From: Bimuria novae-zelandiae CBS 107.79
Lineage: Eukaryota > Ascomycota > Dothideomycetes > Pleosporales > Didymosphaeriaceae
Direction of reading: 5' to 3'
Assembly (NCBI GenBank): GCA_010015655.1
Contig: ML976667.1
Location: 499,941 to 563,940, forward strand
Length of the DNA stretch: 64,000 nt
Shown here: positions 44,134-56,118 of the stretch, one piece after another
How the letters are laid out: each line of letters begins with the position of its first letter
How positions within the stretch are numbered: the first letter of the stretch is position 1
Notes under the pieces: model-generated
What the model saw: the letters and a program-made list of their open reading frames with translations, nothing else
Databases searched by the model: none
What the model was told of the DNA's origin: nothing
Position numbers and translations under genes: made by a program

Positions 44134-45317
44134 CTATAGTTTCGCCTTGGCCACGACCAAAGAGTTTGCCTGTACCAGCCAGCTCACCGCATCATTCACA
44201 AACTCATCCACAATCTCTCTTGCCGTCTTCTTCTCATTAACCACCGCAGCGACCTTGCCCATCAAGAACGGCCGAGCGTTGTCCATGGTGTCGTCATCAA
44301 GATCGTCGCCAAGCTTTTCAAGATCGTGCTCTACAGGAATAATACCCTTACTCGTCAACTCCTTAATCTCAGACGCCCTGTTCTCCTCCCAGTTCTGAAT
44401 GTACGAGTTGGTGCGTACGCGGAGAGGTCGCCCAGTGAAGATGATTGTCCGCACGTTGTCGTCAAAGCCCGATGTCTTAACGGCTTCCTTGTGGGCCTCT
44501 GGCGCACCGGCTTCCTCAGAGAGAATGAACCTCGTACCAACCCAGACGCCGACCGCGCCGAATGTGAGCATAGCGGCGAGCGACCGCCCGTTGTACAGAC
44601 CACCGGCTGCGACGACCATAACCTCAGCACCGGTCATGGGGGACTTGTAACCCTTGACCATGTCGACGACAGTCGGGATGAAGACGGATGTCGGGACGTC
44701 ACCAGTGTGTCCACCACCCTCGCCACCCTGCGCGCATATGATGTCGACGCTGAGGTCGAGGCACTTTTGCACGTGCTTGGGGTGGCCGATCATGTTCATG
44801 TACAGGATGCCATGCTTGTGGAGCTTTTCGACAACCGCCTTGGGTGGAACGCCGACGGCGCAGACGAACAGTTTAGCGCCGGAGTCGATGATGATGTCGA
44901 TGAGCTCGTTGAGCTTGCCCTTTGTGTAGTCGTAGCTACTTTCCGTTAGCCATGTCCGCATATTTAAACACGGCTGCAGCGGGATCCGTACTTGGTCTTG
45001 CGCGCACTGCCACCGACCTGGGGCAGGAGTAGATCAACACCGAACGGTGCGCTCTTGTCGTTAAGGAAGCTCTTCAGCTCGGCAATCTGCTCCCGCAGCA
45101 TGTCGGGCGTGTATCCGATGCCACCTAGCACACCGAGGCCTCCGGCGTTCGTTACAGCGGCAGCGAGCTTTGGACCGGCTGCTACGTTCATGCCCGCAAG
45201 CAGCACCGGGTGCTGAATCTTCAGCAGGTCGGTGAGCTTTGTGCGGATCTTCTCTGCGCATTGTCAGCACGGAACATGTAAAAGGTGGTTCGGTGGGTGC
45301 GTACGTGGTGAGGCCAT
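44134..45317 (-). CDS. Nitronate monooxygenase (2-nitropropane dioxygenase family)
   Basis: Three exons: 45305-45317 (13 bases), 44992-45253 and 44134-44938, giving 359 residues. The FMN-dependent TIM-barrel family is clear: IQHPVLLAGMNVAAGPKLAAAVTNAGGLGVLGG near the start, GVDLLLPQVGGSARKTN across the second splice site, then VPPKAVVEKLHKHGI, VDIICAQGGEGGGHTGDVPT (catalytic His region), VMVVAAGGLYNGRSLAAML (FMN phosphate binding) and GVWVGTRFILSEEAGAPEAHK. Such enzymes oxidise alkyl nitronates; the natural substrate in fungi may be propionate 3-nitronate. The start is divergent from the folate gene, with about 350 bp between them (45318-45669) in which I see nothing else. Confidence 0.93.
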
Positions 45318-45669
45318 GGCTGCGATATTTGTAACACTATATACCAGGTATATCGAGACTTGATGTATTTAAAATAGATTCGCGGAGAAGGGGGGTTGTA
45401 CGGAGGTAAAGAAGAGGAGGTGCGGTCTTTCGCGGCGAAGCCGAAGGGTATTTGACGTTCATCCTTCACAACATGCCGCGGGACCTCGGCACAGCGAAAG
45501 GGGATTAGCGCTCAATGGTCTCCGCATGTCACGAGTCCGAGTCCGGGGAACGTGGTTTTTCGACAAGGTGTGTTAATCCCGATTCGCGGCGGTTCGTCGC
45601 ACTATTCGCTCGGTCTCCGACGCTGTCACGAGCACATTGTTCTCGTGTGGAAACAAGTTCACCACGACA

Positions 45670-47425
45670 ATGTCTCTCGTTTGTAGAAGTAGACATTGTG
45701 TTTCGGCAGCGAACATCTGGAAGAGTTTGAGCGAGTGTGTCGAGGAAACTAGTCGGAGAAGAGTTTTCATTCTCAATGGACACGGGATATCCACAGCAAG
45801 AGCGTCGATTAGGAGGACGAGCGGACAATCCCAAGCTCGCGTTACAACGCTCCTACAGAATTTACACCAGGGAAGCCTGCTCAAAATTTTCAGTTCATTC
45901 TCAGTTCGTCTGAACCATCAGGCTTCTAGGATGAAACACCGTGCTTTTGTAGCCTTGGGGAGCAACCTCGGCGACCGCGTAGCCATGATTGAACAAGCAT
46001 TGAAAGAGATGGACCAGACAAGGAAAATCAGGGTATTACGGACTAGTAGTCTATGGGAGACAAAAGCAATGTATGTTCTGGATCAGGATAAGTTTGTCAA
46101 TGGCGTCTGCGAGGTGAGTTCCCGCTCAAGAGCCGTGGTACGGCTTTCACGTGACAGGGCAAGCCTCTAAGGTGTGCAAGGTTGAAACCTCGCTCTCCCC
46201 CATCGAGCTCCTGGACGAGCTACAAGGAATAGAAAACAAAATGGGACGAGTCAAAGTCATCAACAAGGGTCCAAGGAACATCGATCTAGACATCGTGCTC
46301 TACGACAACGAGACATTCCTTAACGAGAGACTTCAGATCCCTCACAAGCTGATGCTTGAACGCGAATTTGTACTCCGTCCGTTATGCGAGTACGACTTAT
46401 CCGGTTTCATATTCTATACCTGGTCAGCTAACGATCTCAACAGATTGATACCCAGCCACAGCCTCCCACCCCACATCGACCTCCCAGCAGGCTCATTCCA
46501 ATACCAACTCTCCCACCTCCCCAAGTCGTCTGACCCCCTCTCACCCCTCACTCCTCTCTCTCTCAATCTCCCCAGCATCGCCTCGCAAGACCCGCAACGC
46601 AGAACACACGTCATGTCCATCCTTAACCTTACTCCCGACTCCTTCTCAGACGGCGGCAAGCACTTCAATATCCCGGCCTCCCAACTCACAGACACTATCC
46701 GCGCACACATAAGCTCCGGTGCGACAATCCTCGATCTAGGCGGCCAGTCCACGCGTCCCGGAGCCCCTCAAGTATCCGCCCAGGAAGAAATGGAGCGAGT
46801 CCTCCCCGCCATCGAAGTCATCAAGAGCATTCCTGAAACCGAGCACGTAGCCATCAGCATCGATACATACCGTGCCGCCGTCGCCGAAGCCGCTATAAAA
46901 GCAGGCGCACACATTGTTAACGACGTCTCTGCAGGCCTGCTTGACGAAAACATGTTGCCCACAGTCGCGAGACTGGGCGCTACAGTGTGCCTCATGCACA
47001 TGCGCGGCACGCCCGAGACTATGAACAGCTTAACGTCTTACCCTGACGGCGTGGTCGCGGGCGTAGCGACCGAGTTGCTCGAGCGGGTGCGCGCCGCGGA
47101 GGAGGCGGGTGTGCGGCGGTGGCGCATCATACTAGACCCGGGCATCGGGTTTGCGAAGAATCAAGAGCAAAACCTCGAGTTGTTGAGGGGGCTGGATAAG
47201 CTGAGGAGATGGCCTGGGCTGGAAGGGTTTCCGTGGCTGGTTGGGGCGAGTAGGAAGGCGTTTGTTGGGAGGATCACGGGGGTTAAAGAGGCGAGGGAGA
47301 GGGTGTGGGGGACTGCTGCTGCGGTGACGGCGGCGGTGCAGGGGGGTGCAGATGTGGTTAGAGTGCATGATGCGAAGGAGATGGGACAGGTGGTGAGGAT
47401 GGCGGATGCGATTTGGAGACACTGA
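45670..47425 (+). CDS. FOL1: Folate biosynthesis enzyme, HPPK-DHPS fusion
   Basis: Two exons, to 46113 and 46181-47425, with intron 46114-46180. HPPK: FVALGSNLGDRVAMIEQAL, then KGPRNIDLDIVLYDNETF and IPHKLMLEREFVLRPLCE. DHPS: HVMSILNLTPDSFSDGGKHF, ATILDLGGQSTRPGAP and ILDPGIGFAKNQEQNLELL. Together they attach pyrophosphate to 6-hydroxymethyl-dihydropterin and join it to p-aminobenzoate. No dihydroneopterin aldolase domain precedes them, unlike the three-domain yeast Fol1. The start is uncertain: from 45670 the protein has 562 residues with an Arg/Ser-rich extension that might be a mitochondrial presequence; from 45931 (MKHRAFVALGSNLG) it has 475. Confidence 0.9.
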
Positions 47426-47531
47426 GGAACATCACCTTCGCACTTCCGCCACTGCAATCAAGGAGGAGGGAAAAATCTATATGCAAGACTGAAGGAACCA
47501 TTGTGCCATGCTTCCAAGCTAGCTCCACCCT

Positions 47532-50176
47532 TTACAGCTTCACGCCGTTGCCCTTCCTTACGCTCACCCCGCGGAAATGCTTCCTCCCTCTGCTATCCTC
47601 CTTCACCATTTCCGCCTCCTTCCCATTGAACACCACAACCCTCGCATCTCCCTGCGGAAGGATGACATCCAGCGTCTTCCAAGCCGGATCAAAGTCTTCC
47701 TGTAACTTCTCACTAAACTTCACATATACCTTGCCCTCGTCGCTACTATACGAGACTTCGAAGACGGAAATCTTGACTGGCGGCGGCGACACGCCATCGT
47801 CTTCGTACCACTTATTCGCCCACTCCTTCCCATTAGACGACCCCTTAGGCGGGAAGATCTCCACAGCCCGGTAATCGTCTTCCGGGAGGTTTCCCTCATT
47901 CTTGATGTCGCCCAGAGAGCGGACTTGCACGTCACGGCCGACAGGGATCGCAGAACCAACGCGGGCGAGCACGGGAATTCCTTCTTCACGCCAGCGTGCC
48001 GGGAGTGAAACCCACTGGCCCGCGTCGTAAAAACTCTGGGTACTGTTCACATCCAGGAAGGTGAGGTCCGGGTCCCCAGGGTTCTTGGGGAGGTAAATTC
48101 TGCCAGTGTCTTGATCGGGTCCGAACACGCCGCCGACGAGCAGCGCGTCGCCTAGCCAGTACTGCGTCTCTCCGTCCGTAAGAAGCTTGCTATTCCAGAC
48201 CTCTGGGTCTTGCTCGAAGCCCCAGCCCGTCCAGCGCTGCGGGGGCGTGGCCGTGGTGTGACTCTCGAGCGCGAGCGAGTAGAGATAGGGGATGAGTTCG
48301 TAGCGGCGCTTGATGATGTCGCGGACGAGCGGGGTGGTCTCGGCGTACATCCAAGGCTCGATGACGTCGCCGACAGAGTTATTTTCTGGAGACGTCTTGA
48401 AGCAGTTTATGGCGAAGCGCGGCGAGTAGATGCCTTGCTGGCACCAGCGAACGAGGAGTTCGGGAGTGGGTTGCGGGCCTTCGAAACCGCCGATGTCGTG
48501 GCCGTAACACTGTGGGTTTGGTTAACACCTAACAGAAATACAAGGCATGCAAGATGGAGGTTGAAGGAATCGGTGTCGCGTACCTGCATCAAGCACATTC
48601 CTGCTGTGAGAGATAAAGCGTTTGCTCCTCGCATGCCGTCCCACGAGGTAGTGTTATCACCACTCCATGAACTGGCACAGTACCTCAACGTCCCCGCCGT
48701 CGCACTTCTTGTCAGCACGAAAGGCCTCTCCTCAGGATACACTTCCAAACACGCATCGTGCGAGCTCTTCCCCATTAACTCAGTATTCAATGCCCGACCC
48801 CAGAAGCCCACATCTTTACCATAGTCCTGGCCTCCCTCTTGCTTCAGGTTGGGCTCCGTCAAGGCGCACTGCCATTTGTCATGCGGTATAAGGTACTCGT
48901 TGTTGTCATTCCACATACAATCGATACCGAGTTTTCGAAGTTCCCGAACGCCTTCGTACCACCAGCGGTATCCCACTTCAGAAGTGAAGTCGATGTGTCC
49001 ACCGACGCCGGACTCGCCGCCTCCTGCACTCCACAAACGTGCTTCAGCTGACGCTAACGTCAAAGAGTCAGTAAAGAGCGCACCAGCCTTCTTCAACTTC
49101 TCGTACTCTGGGTGGTTCGCCAGGACGTAAGGCTTTATGTTGGCAATGAGTCGGATCCCTGCCTTATGGTACGCGTCGATAAAGCCCTTGGGGTCTGGGA
49201 AACGGTGCCTATTCCACGTAAACACATTGCGTGTTTTGGGTTCCGTCTCCGCCACAGTGTAGCCTGAAGACATCTGGAAGCCTGAGCAGGGAATGTCGTG
49301 TTTCTTCAATTTACTCGCGAAGTCCATCAGCGCGTCAGATGCGCGCGGCTCGTCCAACATGGAGTACTTCATCCCGCCGGCGAGGTACCCGAATGCCCAC
49401 CGTGGCACAAGCAGCGGGTAGCCGACGAGATCGGCATACATGGTCACAATGTCTTTCAATGTCTTTCCGACGAGGGTGTATTGCTCCAAACCGCCGTAGT
49501 CCTGCCGATACACCTTGAAGCGACCCCACATGCCGTCCATCTCGGAGCCAACCGAGTAATAGCCGCGTGCGTGTGAAGTAGAGAACGTTGCTATACATCC
49601 GTTTGGTGTTGCATTGATGAGGAGTGGGATGTGCTTGTACATAGGGTCGGTGCGGTGTACATCATAGCCGAAGCTGTCTGTCGCGGAGAGTACGAAGTGC
49701 CGATTGGAAAGGTCCATTGGCGCTGGCTTCTCGCCAAGTCCAAGATGAAGAGTCTTTTGATTGTAGCGTGTGTAGTGAGCAATACCAGGTCCGTCGGTGG
49801 CATATGATCGGTTAGGCAAGTCGGCGTAAAGGGGAGCTTTTTGATTGGGAAGCGTGATTGAGACCAGGGGCGGTCCGTCGGTCCAGTCAACTTTCGCGAT
49901 GACATTATCCACCTGTATGGTGTCTACACTTTTCGCTTGTGTGTAAGTGAACTTGACACTGTCGAGATCGCGGCTTGGTACCGGTGCCGCTCGATGAGGT
50001 GGTAGTCGATGGTCTGGGGTAGTAAAAGTCGTGCGAAATAGACCCGGCCTCAGAGCTTCGAAGGAGAAGTCATATGTCTTTCCATTGGTTTTCGATTGGA
50101 GAAGCACACTCGGCGATATGTCGTCATCTCGGCCGACTGACTGAAAGTTCGTGGGAACGACTTCGAGTTGGATCAT
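47532..50176 (-). CDS. GH31 alpha-glucosidase
   Basis: Two exons, 48584-50176 and 47532-48509, with intron 48510-48583; 856 residues from the first ATG (MIQLEVVPTNFQS). The GH31 order is complete: YYSVGSEMDGMWGRFKVYRQ, LVPRWAFGYLAGGMKYSM, the nucleophile region GIDCMWNDNNEY (Asp in WND), RPFVLTRSATAGTLRYCASS with WSGDNTTSWDGMR supplying the acid/base Asp, and CYGHDIGGFEGPQPTPELLVRWCQ, followed by the beta-sandwich C-terminal part. Such enzymes release glucose from alpha-linked glucosides. I see no signal peptide at this start, so it may be intracellular, unless an upstream exon was missed. It is divergent from the MFS permease. Confidence 0.93.
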
Positions 50177-50562
50177 GGTGACTGCCTCACCAGCGCTAAC
50201 ACAACGATTCTCAAGACAGGAAAATGGCAATAAGCGTTCTAATGAACCAGATCTCAGTCAAACTGGGAAATAGACATCCGAGCAGCGAATTCTTATGTAT
50301 CCATGTTGAGCTGCATCTTCCGAGGTTGTGGGTTACCTCATCGGTAACTTCGGCCGTACCCTCCCTGCAAGCGGAACATCGCCGGCTTGGAGTCCCCATG
50401 GGGTGCGGAGCCATTTCGCATCTTTCGGCCGACGCGCCCACCAATCACGCCTGTCTCCCTGCAGACCTTGCTCAAAGGGGTTGCATATAAGTCGTCGACG
50501 TTTCAACGGCTTTGACCGATATCCACAATCCTGCATTTCCATCCACCTTATCCAGGCCTGTT
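50177..50562. promoter_or_regulatory. Shared divergent promoter region of GH31 and MFS genes
   Basis: 386 bp between two divergent start codons, so at least part of the promoters must be shared. It contains several CGG and CCG trinucleotides, the half-sites usual for Zn2Cys6 regulators, but I cannot name a specific operator. No gene lies here. Confidence 0.4.
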
Positions 50563-52246
50563 ATGTCGAAAAGCGACACTCCAGCACCCACCGCCGTGGA
50601 GGCGATTGGCAAAGATGAAAACATCAACACCCACGAAGAGTACCACAAGCCGACTCCTGTCACGAAGGGTATGGACAAAGCGGCAGAATTGCTGGCCAAC
50701 AACGAACGCATCATCGTTACGCCGGAAGAGAACAAACGCGTTCTTCGCAAAATCGATCTCGTCCTACTTCCGATCTTACTCTCAGTGTACTTCTTGCAAA
50801 GCTTGGACAAGACTACACTCTCTTATGCCTCCGTCTTTGGTCTCATCGAAGATGCAAATCTTGATCCGAACTCCGACCAATTCTCGTGGCTTGGATCCAT
50901 TGTGTACATTGCTCAGATGGTGATGCAGCCTTTGGTCGCCCTGCTGTTGGTCAAGCTTCCCATAGGGAAATTCCTCGGCGCGATGGTGTTCACATGGGGC
51001 GCTATCCTTTGTGGAATGGCCGGCGCGAAGAATTTTGCTGGTTTGATGGCAACTCGGTTTTTGCTGGGTGCTTTTGAGGCCGCTGTCGGTGAGTCCTGCT
51101 ACAGCCTATTCCCAGCCATGACAAGACTGACGCCTCGATATAGCTCCTGCATTTATCGCGATCGTACAGATGTGGTACAAACGTTCCGAACAGACGAACC
51201 GCAACGCCGCTTGGTACTCAATGCTGGGCATTGTTAATATCCTAGGCAGTCTGCTCTCCTACGGTCTTGGTCATATCAAGTCCGACCTGCTGCATTCATA
51301 CCAGATCATCTTTTTGTTCTGTGGTCTGCTCACTACCGTTGTATCGGTATTCGTATTCATCTTCACGCCAGACTCACCGATGGAAGCGAAGTTCTTGAAC
51401 GAAAACGAGAAGCTGATCGCCGTCGAACGCTTGCGAATGAACCAGATGGGTGTTGCATCTAGAGTGTGGAAGTGGGATCATGTACTGGAAGCATTCATCG
51501 ATCCGAAAACATGGCTGTGGTTTCTCATGATCACTGCGGTCTCCATTCCGAGCGGTGGCATCACCACCTTCGGTCCGTTGATTATTCAATCTTTCGGCTT
51601 CGACCAATTTACGACCATCCTCTTCAACATGCCTTTTGGTGCAGTCCAGATCATTGCGACGATCGGCGGTGCCTGGCTTGCAACTTGGCTTAAGAAGAAG
51701 TCACCGGTCTTGATCCTTCTCTGCATTCCTCCGATTGTCGGCATCATCATCTTGATGGTTGTGGGACGTGAGAAGCAACACCGTGGAGTACTACTCTTTG
51801 GGTATTACATGACCTCCTTCTACCCGGGGATCTCGCCCCTGATCTACTCCTGGTCCGGACAGAATACAGGAGGTGACACGAAGCGAAAGGTGACGACGAG
51901 TATCTTATTCGTTGGTGCTAGTGCTGGCAACATCATCGGTCCCCATTTATTCAAGCCGTCCGAGAAGCCGTATTACAGGCGTGGACTGCGCGCAAATCTT
52001 GGTCTTTTCGTCGCTATCATCGTTTTTGTGATCCTGGCCATGGTTTGGATTACGATCCTAAATCGTAGGCACGCGGCACAACGCGAGCAGCTTGGCAAGT
52101 CAGCCAAGGTCGTTGATCTGAGTATGGAAACAAGTGAACAGCTCGAGGGCGAGGAAGCTATGAATGCGGGTCAAGGAGGTGTTGGTGACAAGGCTTTCGA
52201 TGACATCACGGATATCAAGAACGAGGACTTCATCTACATTTACTGA
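50563..52246 (+). CDS. MFS permease, allantoate/anion:cation symporter type
   Basis: Two exons, 50563-51088 and 51144-52246, with intron 51089-51143; 542 residues. A soluble N-terminus of about 65 residues leads into RKIDLVLLPILLSVYFLQSLDKTTLSYASVFGL, typical of the Dal5/Tna1-like group. Twelve hydrophobic segments are recognisable, with FSWLGSIVYIAQMVMQPL, MATRFLLGAFEAAVAPAF after splicing, IIFLFCGLLTTVVSVFVF and RKVTTSILFVGASAGNIIGP. This group takes up organic anions such as allantoate, nicotinate, pantothenate or sugar acids; the substrate here is unknown. The C-terminus is acidic. It lies 350 bp upstream of a Zn2Cys6 regulator on the same strand. Confidence 0.92.
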
Positions 52247-52596
52247 GGAAGGTGCGCCCGGCGACATGCAAAACATCATCCGATTCGCGGCAGGGACTAT
52301 ATAGTACATAGCAATGTTCACATACGTCTTTGCACCGAGGAAATGCATTGTGATCACGGCATGGCTAGGTCGTCCTCTGGAGCGTGTGAGTTACCACAGC
52401 GGGATGTGGTGAGTGTGTTCAAGCTCGTGAATACGTCGCCGAGGACGCCGAACATCTTGGCCCCGAGACGGCAGCCTTGGACATAATTACGAAATACACG
52501 ATCAGGTTATGCACTGGCACGTGGCCAGATGTTCCCCGCTTCCCCACCTCCACACATAAAGATCGGGGCAGGTCCACTGTTCGCACGAAGTTACCG
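52247..52596. other. Intergenic spacer upstream of the regulator
   Basis: 350 bp between permease stop and regulator start. Probably holds the regulator promoter; nothing specific is seen. Confidence 0.5.
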
Positions 52597-54594
52597 ATGG
52601 CGACTCCCACTTCTTCTGAGCGACCTCGCAAGCGCAGAGCTATCAATGCCTGCATTTTGTGTCGAAAATCTAAGGTGGGTCTCGAGTCATGTTCATTGCC
52701 CCTGCAACACGTGGAACCAGCTGCTGACTCGTGGCCCTACAGGTGAGGTGCGACGGCGCCAGGCCATGCCAGCGCTGCGCAAGGAACGATGCCGACTGCC
52801 AATATTATGACGCCGTCAAAGACATCAACGTGCTGCGCATTGAGAAGTTGGAGGCGGAGGTGGAGGATCTTAAAGCTGGACTGCATTTTGTGCAGACGTC
52901 GGAACAGTCCCCCAGTTCGGTTTCATTACCTCAGCATTCACCATCTATCGTCCCTCCTAGTTTAAGTGCAAGCAGCGTGGATGTATCCTTGCATAACCGT
53001 CGCGGCGTGTCCGGTTCCACGAGCGAACCACTTTGGAAGCCACCAAGTATGAACACCAATGCCGTACAGGCCGGCGTGGTTACATGGGAGCAAGCTGTCC
53101 TATGGTATCGGAGGTAAGTACAACCACGGAGACATTGCCTCGCAGATAGCACAGCTAAGCGTATCTCAGCTTCTTCACTGGCAGCGTATGAACCACCTTG
53201 CTCAGGCCAGCCATTTCTGACATCAACAGAACTATTTTATTCCAATATTCTGTCCAGCAACTGATACGATAGAGTCGGTTGTGGCACGAAGCCCTTTCCT
53301 TTTCGATTGTATTGTGAGCGTGGGTTGTCGAGCTGAAGAAGGATGCAGTTCACCAACCTACCACCGTTTACAGTCTCGACTTCGTGAGCACTTAACCAAT
53401 ATACTAATCACAACTGAAACGCCGTCTTTGGAGATTGTTCAAGCCATTGCAGTGATGGCTGGCTATACTGAAAACGGAATGCTACTAGTCGCTTTAGCAA
53501 TGAGATTTGCGATGCAACTACGGCTGGAAGATACCGTTGACCAACTGATGGTCCAAATCCCTCAGCGGGAGGGTCCAGTAAGTAAAGAAGAAAAGCAGCT
53601 CTACCGGCTTGTGAGAATTTGGTACGGCGTTTGCAACCTGGAACTGTTCTTCTCCCTCGACGGTGGTAAGATGCCAGCAATGATCGTCCGTACCACACCA
53701 CGGAGGATTCGAGCCTTGGTCAACCATGATTCAAGAACTTCAACAGACATTCGCCTGCTATCGCAGCTCGAACTCAATGTCCTCCGCTCCAACGCTTACC
53801 GTGACATCGCACGCCACTCCAATGGGTTGGACGAGTCCTCCATGCGCTCCTCCGTGCGTGACACCGCTATAGAGCTCTCACTCTGGCTGGAGGAATGGAG
53901 TGCTATCGTCTCCGCGGAAACAGAAATGTCAGACCGACCACGCGCCATTACAAATCTTCGCATTCAGTACGAATGGGCGCTCATTACGTTATATCTCAAA
54001 GCGCTCAACATCTATGGAAACTTGTTAATGACAGACTTTCAACGTGAAATGGTCCGCTCTGCAAAGGAAGCAGCGGTACGCCACCTTCAGCACCTACTTG
54101 ACACACCATCAACACCTTCATCACCCGAGGCCCTACCACCGAACCAACCTCCTCCGCCGACTTACTTATCGACTTTCAAGTGGGCTATTGACTTTGTCTG
54201 GGCAAAATGCGCATTCTCTGTCCTCCTGGTGCTGAAACTGTCTTTACTTCTCCGCGACCCGCTGCCCTCGGTCATCTTACTCCTTCGCGACGCCTATCAA
54301 GTCCTGGAAGAACTACACAAGATTACTGTCGGCCATATTGCATACTTTCAGATACTGCAGACAAGCGTCGAAAAGTGTGAGCGCGCGTTGACAGAGCACA
54401 TGGCGCGTTTGCAGCAGGCTAGTGGAAGTGAAGACGTAGAGGTGGGACTAGGCGGGGGCGGTGATGCAGAGGATGATTTCCAAGAGTATGCGCCTAGTGA
54501 ATTCGTCTTTGAATGGGATTTTCCGGGGCTGAATCTGAGGCATGTGCCACTTGGATGGCAAGATCTGTTCGTCGACCTGGACTTGGTATTGTGA
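52597..54594 (+). CDS. Zn2Cys6 transcription factor
   Basis: Four exons: 52597-52674, 52743-53113, 53170-53185 (16 bases) and 53230-54594; 609 residues. Splicing across the first intron creates the binuclear cluster INACILCRKSK-VRCDGARPCQRC-ARNDADC (C-x2-C-x6-C-x5-C-x2-C-x6-C), residues about 16-46. A short coiled coil follows (RIEKLEAEVEDLKAGL). The 16-base third exon supplies FFTGS, joined to NYFIPIFCPATDTIESVVARSPFLFD, which begins the fungal-specific regulatory domain; QAIAVMAGYTENGMLLVALAMRFAMQL continues it. It presumably binds CGG-type sites. Position next to the permease and glucosidase suggests it may control them, which is inference. Confidence 0.92.
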
Positions 54595-54915
54595 TACGGT
54601 TGCGCACTGTTGGTGTGACGAAGCTACTGTACGCTAGCGTCCGTTTACATCGAGCACGGAAACCCCAGCATGCTGACCAACATAGCCACTAGAGCTTACG
54701 AACTGCGAAGATGGACCTATGAAGATGCCAGGGTCTATTAAACGCTCAGTGGATATACAAACACTCGACCGGAATTGTCAGATGCTTAGCATCAAATTTT
54801 GCGGTCCAGTGCGTCAGCCTCGTGATGGAGCATTGGGCCCTTCATGCGGATGCCAACGGGCCTACAAACGGCCACAGCTTTCCCCCACCTGTTGCAATCA
54901 ATTTCTATTCCTACA
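54595..54915. other. Intergenic spacer
   Basis: About 320 bp after the regulator. Nothing recognised. Confidence 0.5.
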
Positions 54916-55732
54916 CTAGAGCCCTATACGCTAAACATCCTAGCTAGCGGCTACTTAAAAGAGAGAAAGGACCCTCCTCATCCAAGACTTCCTCATCATA
55001 ATATGCGGCCTCCTCTACGCCCTATGCTACTTCTTCTACATGATCCGCACTTACGCTGACCGCTACTGCGCCGGCACTCCGCTCTACTTGTGCACAACCA
55101 TGGCATACGATCTGTACTACGCCGTGGTTATGAACTCCTCCGCGCCGACACGGATGGCGAGGTCGAGCGGTGGGGTTTCCTCGTGCGGTTCATGATAGAT
55201 GTGGCATTTTTCGGGACAGCGATGTGCAGCGCGTATCCGCGGCGGATATGGGGCAAGATGGTAGGCTCTCTGATTCTGGGTGTTGCACTAGGCATAGGCT
55301 TGTTGAAGTGGCTCGGGCAAGTGTGGCCGGATGAGAGGGAGCAGGTGACGGCGTATTGGATGGGGATTGTGCTGCAGGTGCTGATCAGCTCGGGCTCGCT
55401 CATTTTGCTGTTGCAGAGAGGGGACACGAAGGACGAAGGGTCAGAGTCTGGAGATTTGGTAAGTACACGTTTGTGGGGTTTAGGGAATGGTAATGCTAAC
55501 AGTGGATAAGATTACGAGGTATCTCGGGTGCTATACTGCGTATGGCGTGTTTGTGTGAAGGTATCTGAATGCGCCGCAGAACTGGGAGTATGTCAACCAT
55601 CCGTAGAGCTGGTTCATCATTTTGTTTACGCTGTTTGCGGAGACGGTCTATCGGTTCGTATACATCTGGGCGCATGCGAAGGAGCATGCGCGAAAGAAAG
55701 AGACTATGAACGGGAAGGTGAAGAACTCTTAA
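54916..55732 (+). pseudogene. Broken multi-pass membrane protein, PaxB-like terpene cyclase family resemblance
   Basis: Pieces of one protein lie in successive frames. They are EPYTLNILASGYLKER (from 54919), then after a shift near 54965 LLIQDFLIIICGLLYALCYF and YADRYCAGTPLYLCTTMAYD, then after a second shift near 55120 RGYELLRADTDGEVERWGFL and two further membrane segments. An intron (55459-55510, GTAAGT to ATAAG) joins to ITRYLGCYTAYGVFV. This runs into TGA at 55556 where Trp is expected, then RYLNAPQNWEYVNHP and a TAG at 55604, again for Trp, before SWFIILFTLFAETVYRF, IWAHAKEHARKKE and a natural stop at 55730. The pattern of seven membrane segments resembles PaxB/Pyr4-type cyclases, though many fungal relatives have no known product. 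Two frameshifts and two Trp-to-stop changes indicate a recent pseudogene. Confidence 0.65.
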
Positions 55733-56118
55733 CGGCAAGGCAACTGGCTCGTGTCATGCGATGCATGTTGATCCAGCCATATATATTCTATATTTTGCAA
55801 AGTGGAAGGCCATAGTATTCCAAAGATAGCGGTGACGCCTACGCGGATAGCAGCTCGGAGAATCAAAGTGTCCTCTAGAAGCGCCCGTTACGTGGAAGTC
55901 CCAAGCTGGCCCAGGGTCAGCCACAGCCATGGTTCACAACCCACTTTCCATGGTTCCGGTACATATGTACACCCCACGCACCAATCAAACACCTCATATA
56001 ATATTTTTTTCTGAACAGGCAGCAACAGAGTCACGTTGACTCAGAGTTGCAATCTCTATAAGCCTGCCGACCTATCCTTCTGACCAAGCCACAACAATCG
56101 CACTCTGAACATCGACAA
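55733..56118. other. Intergenic spacer
   Basis: Nothing recognised. It contains a short T-run near 56006. Confidence 0.5.
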
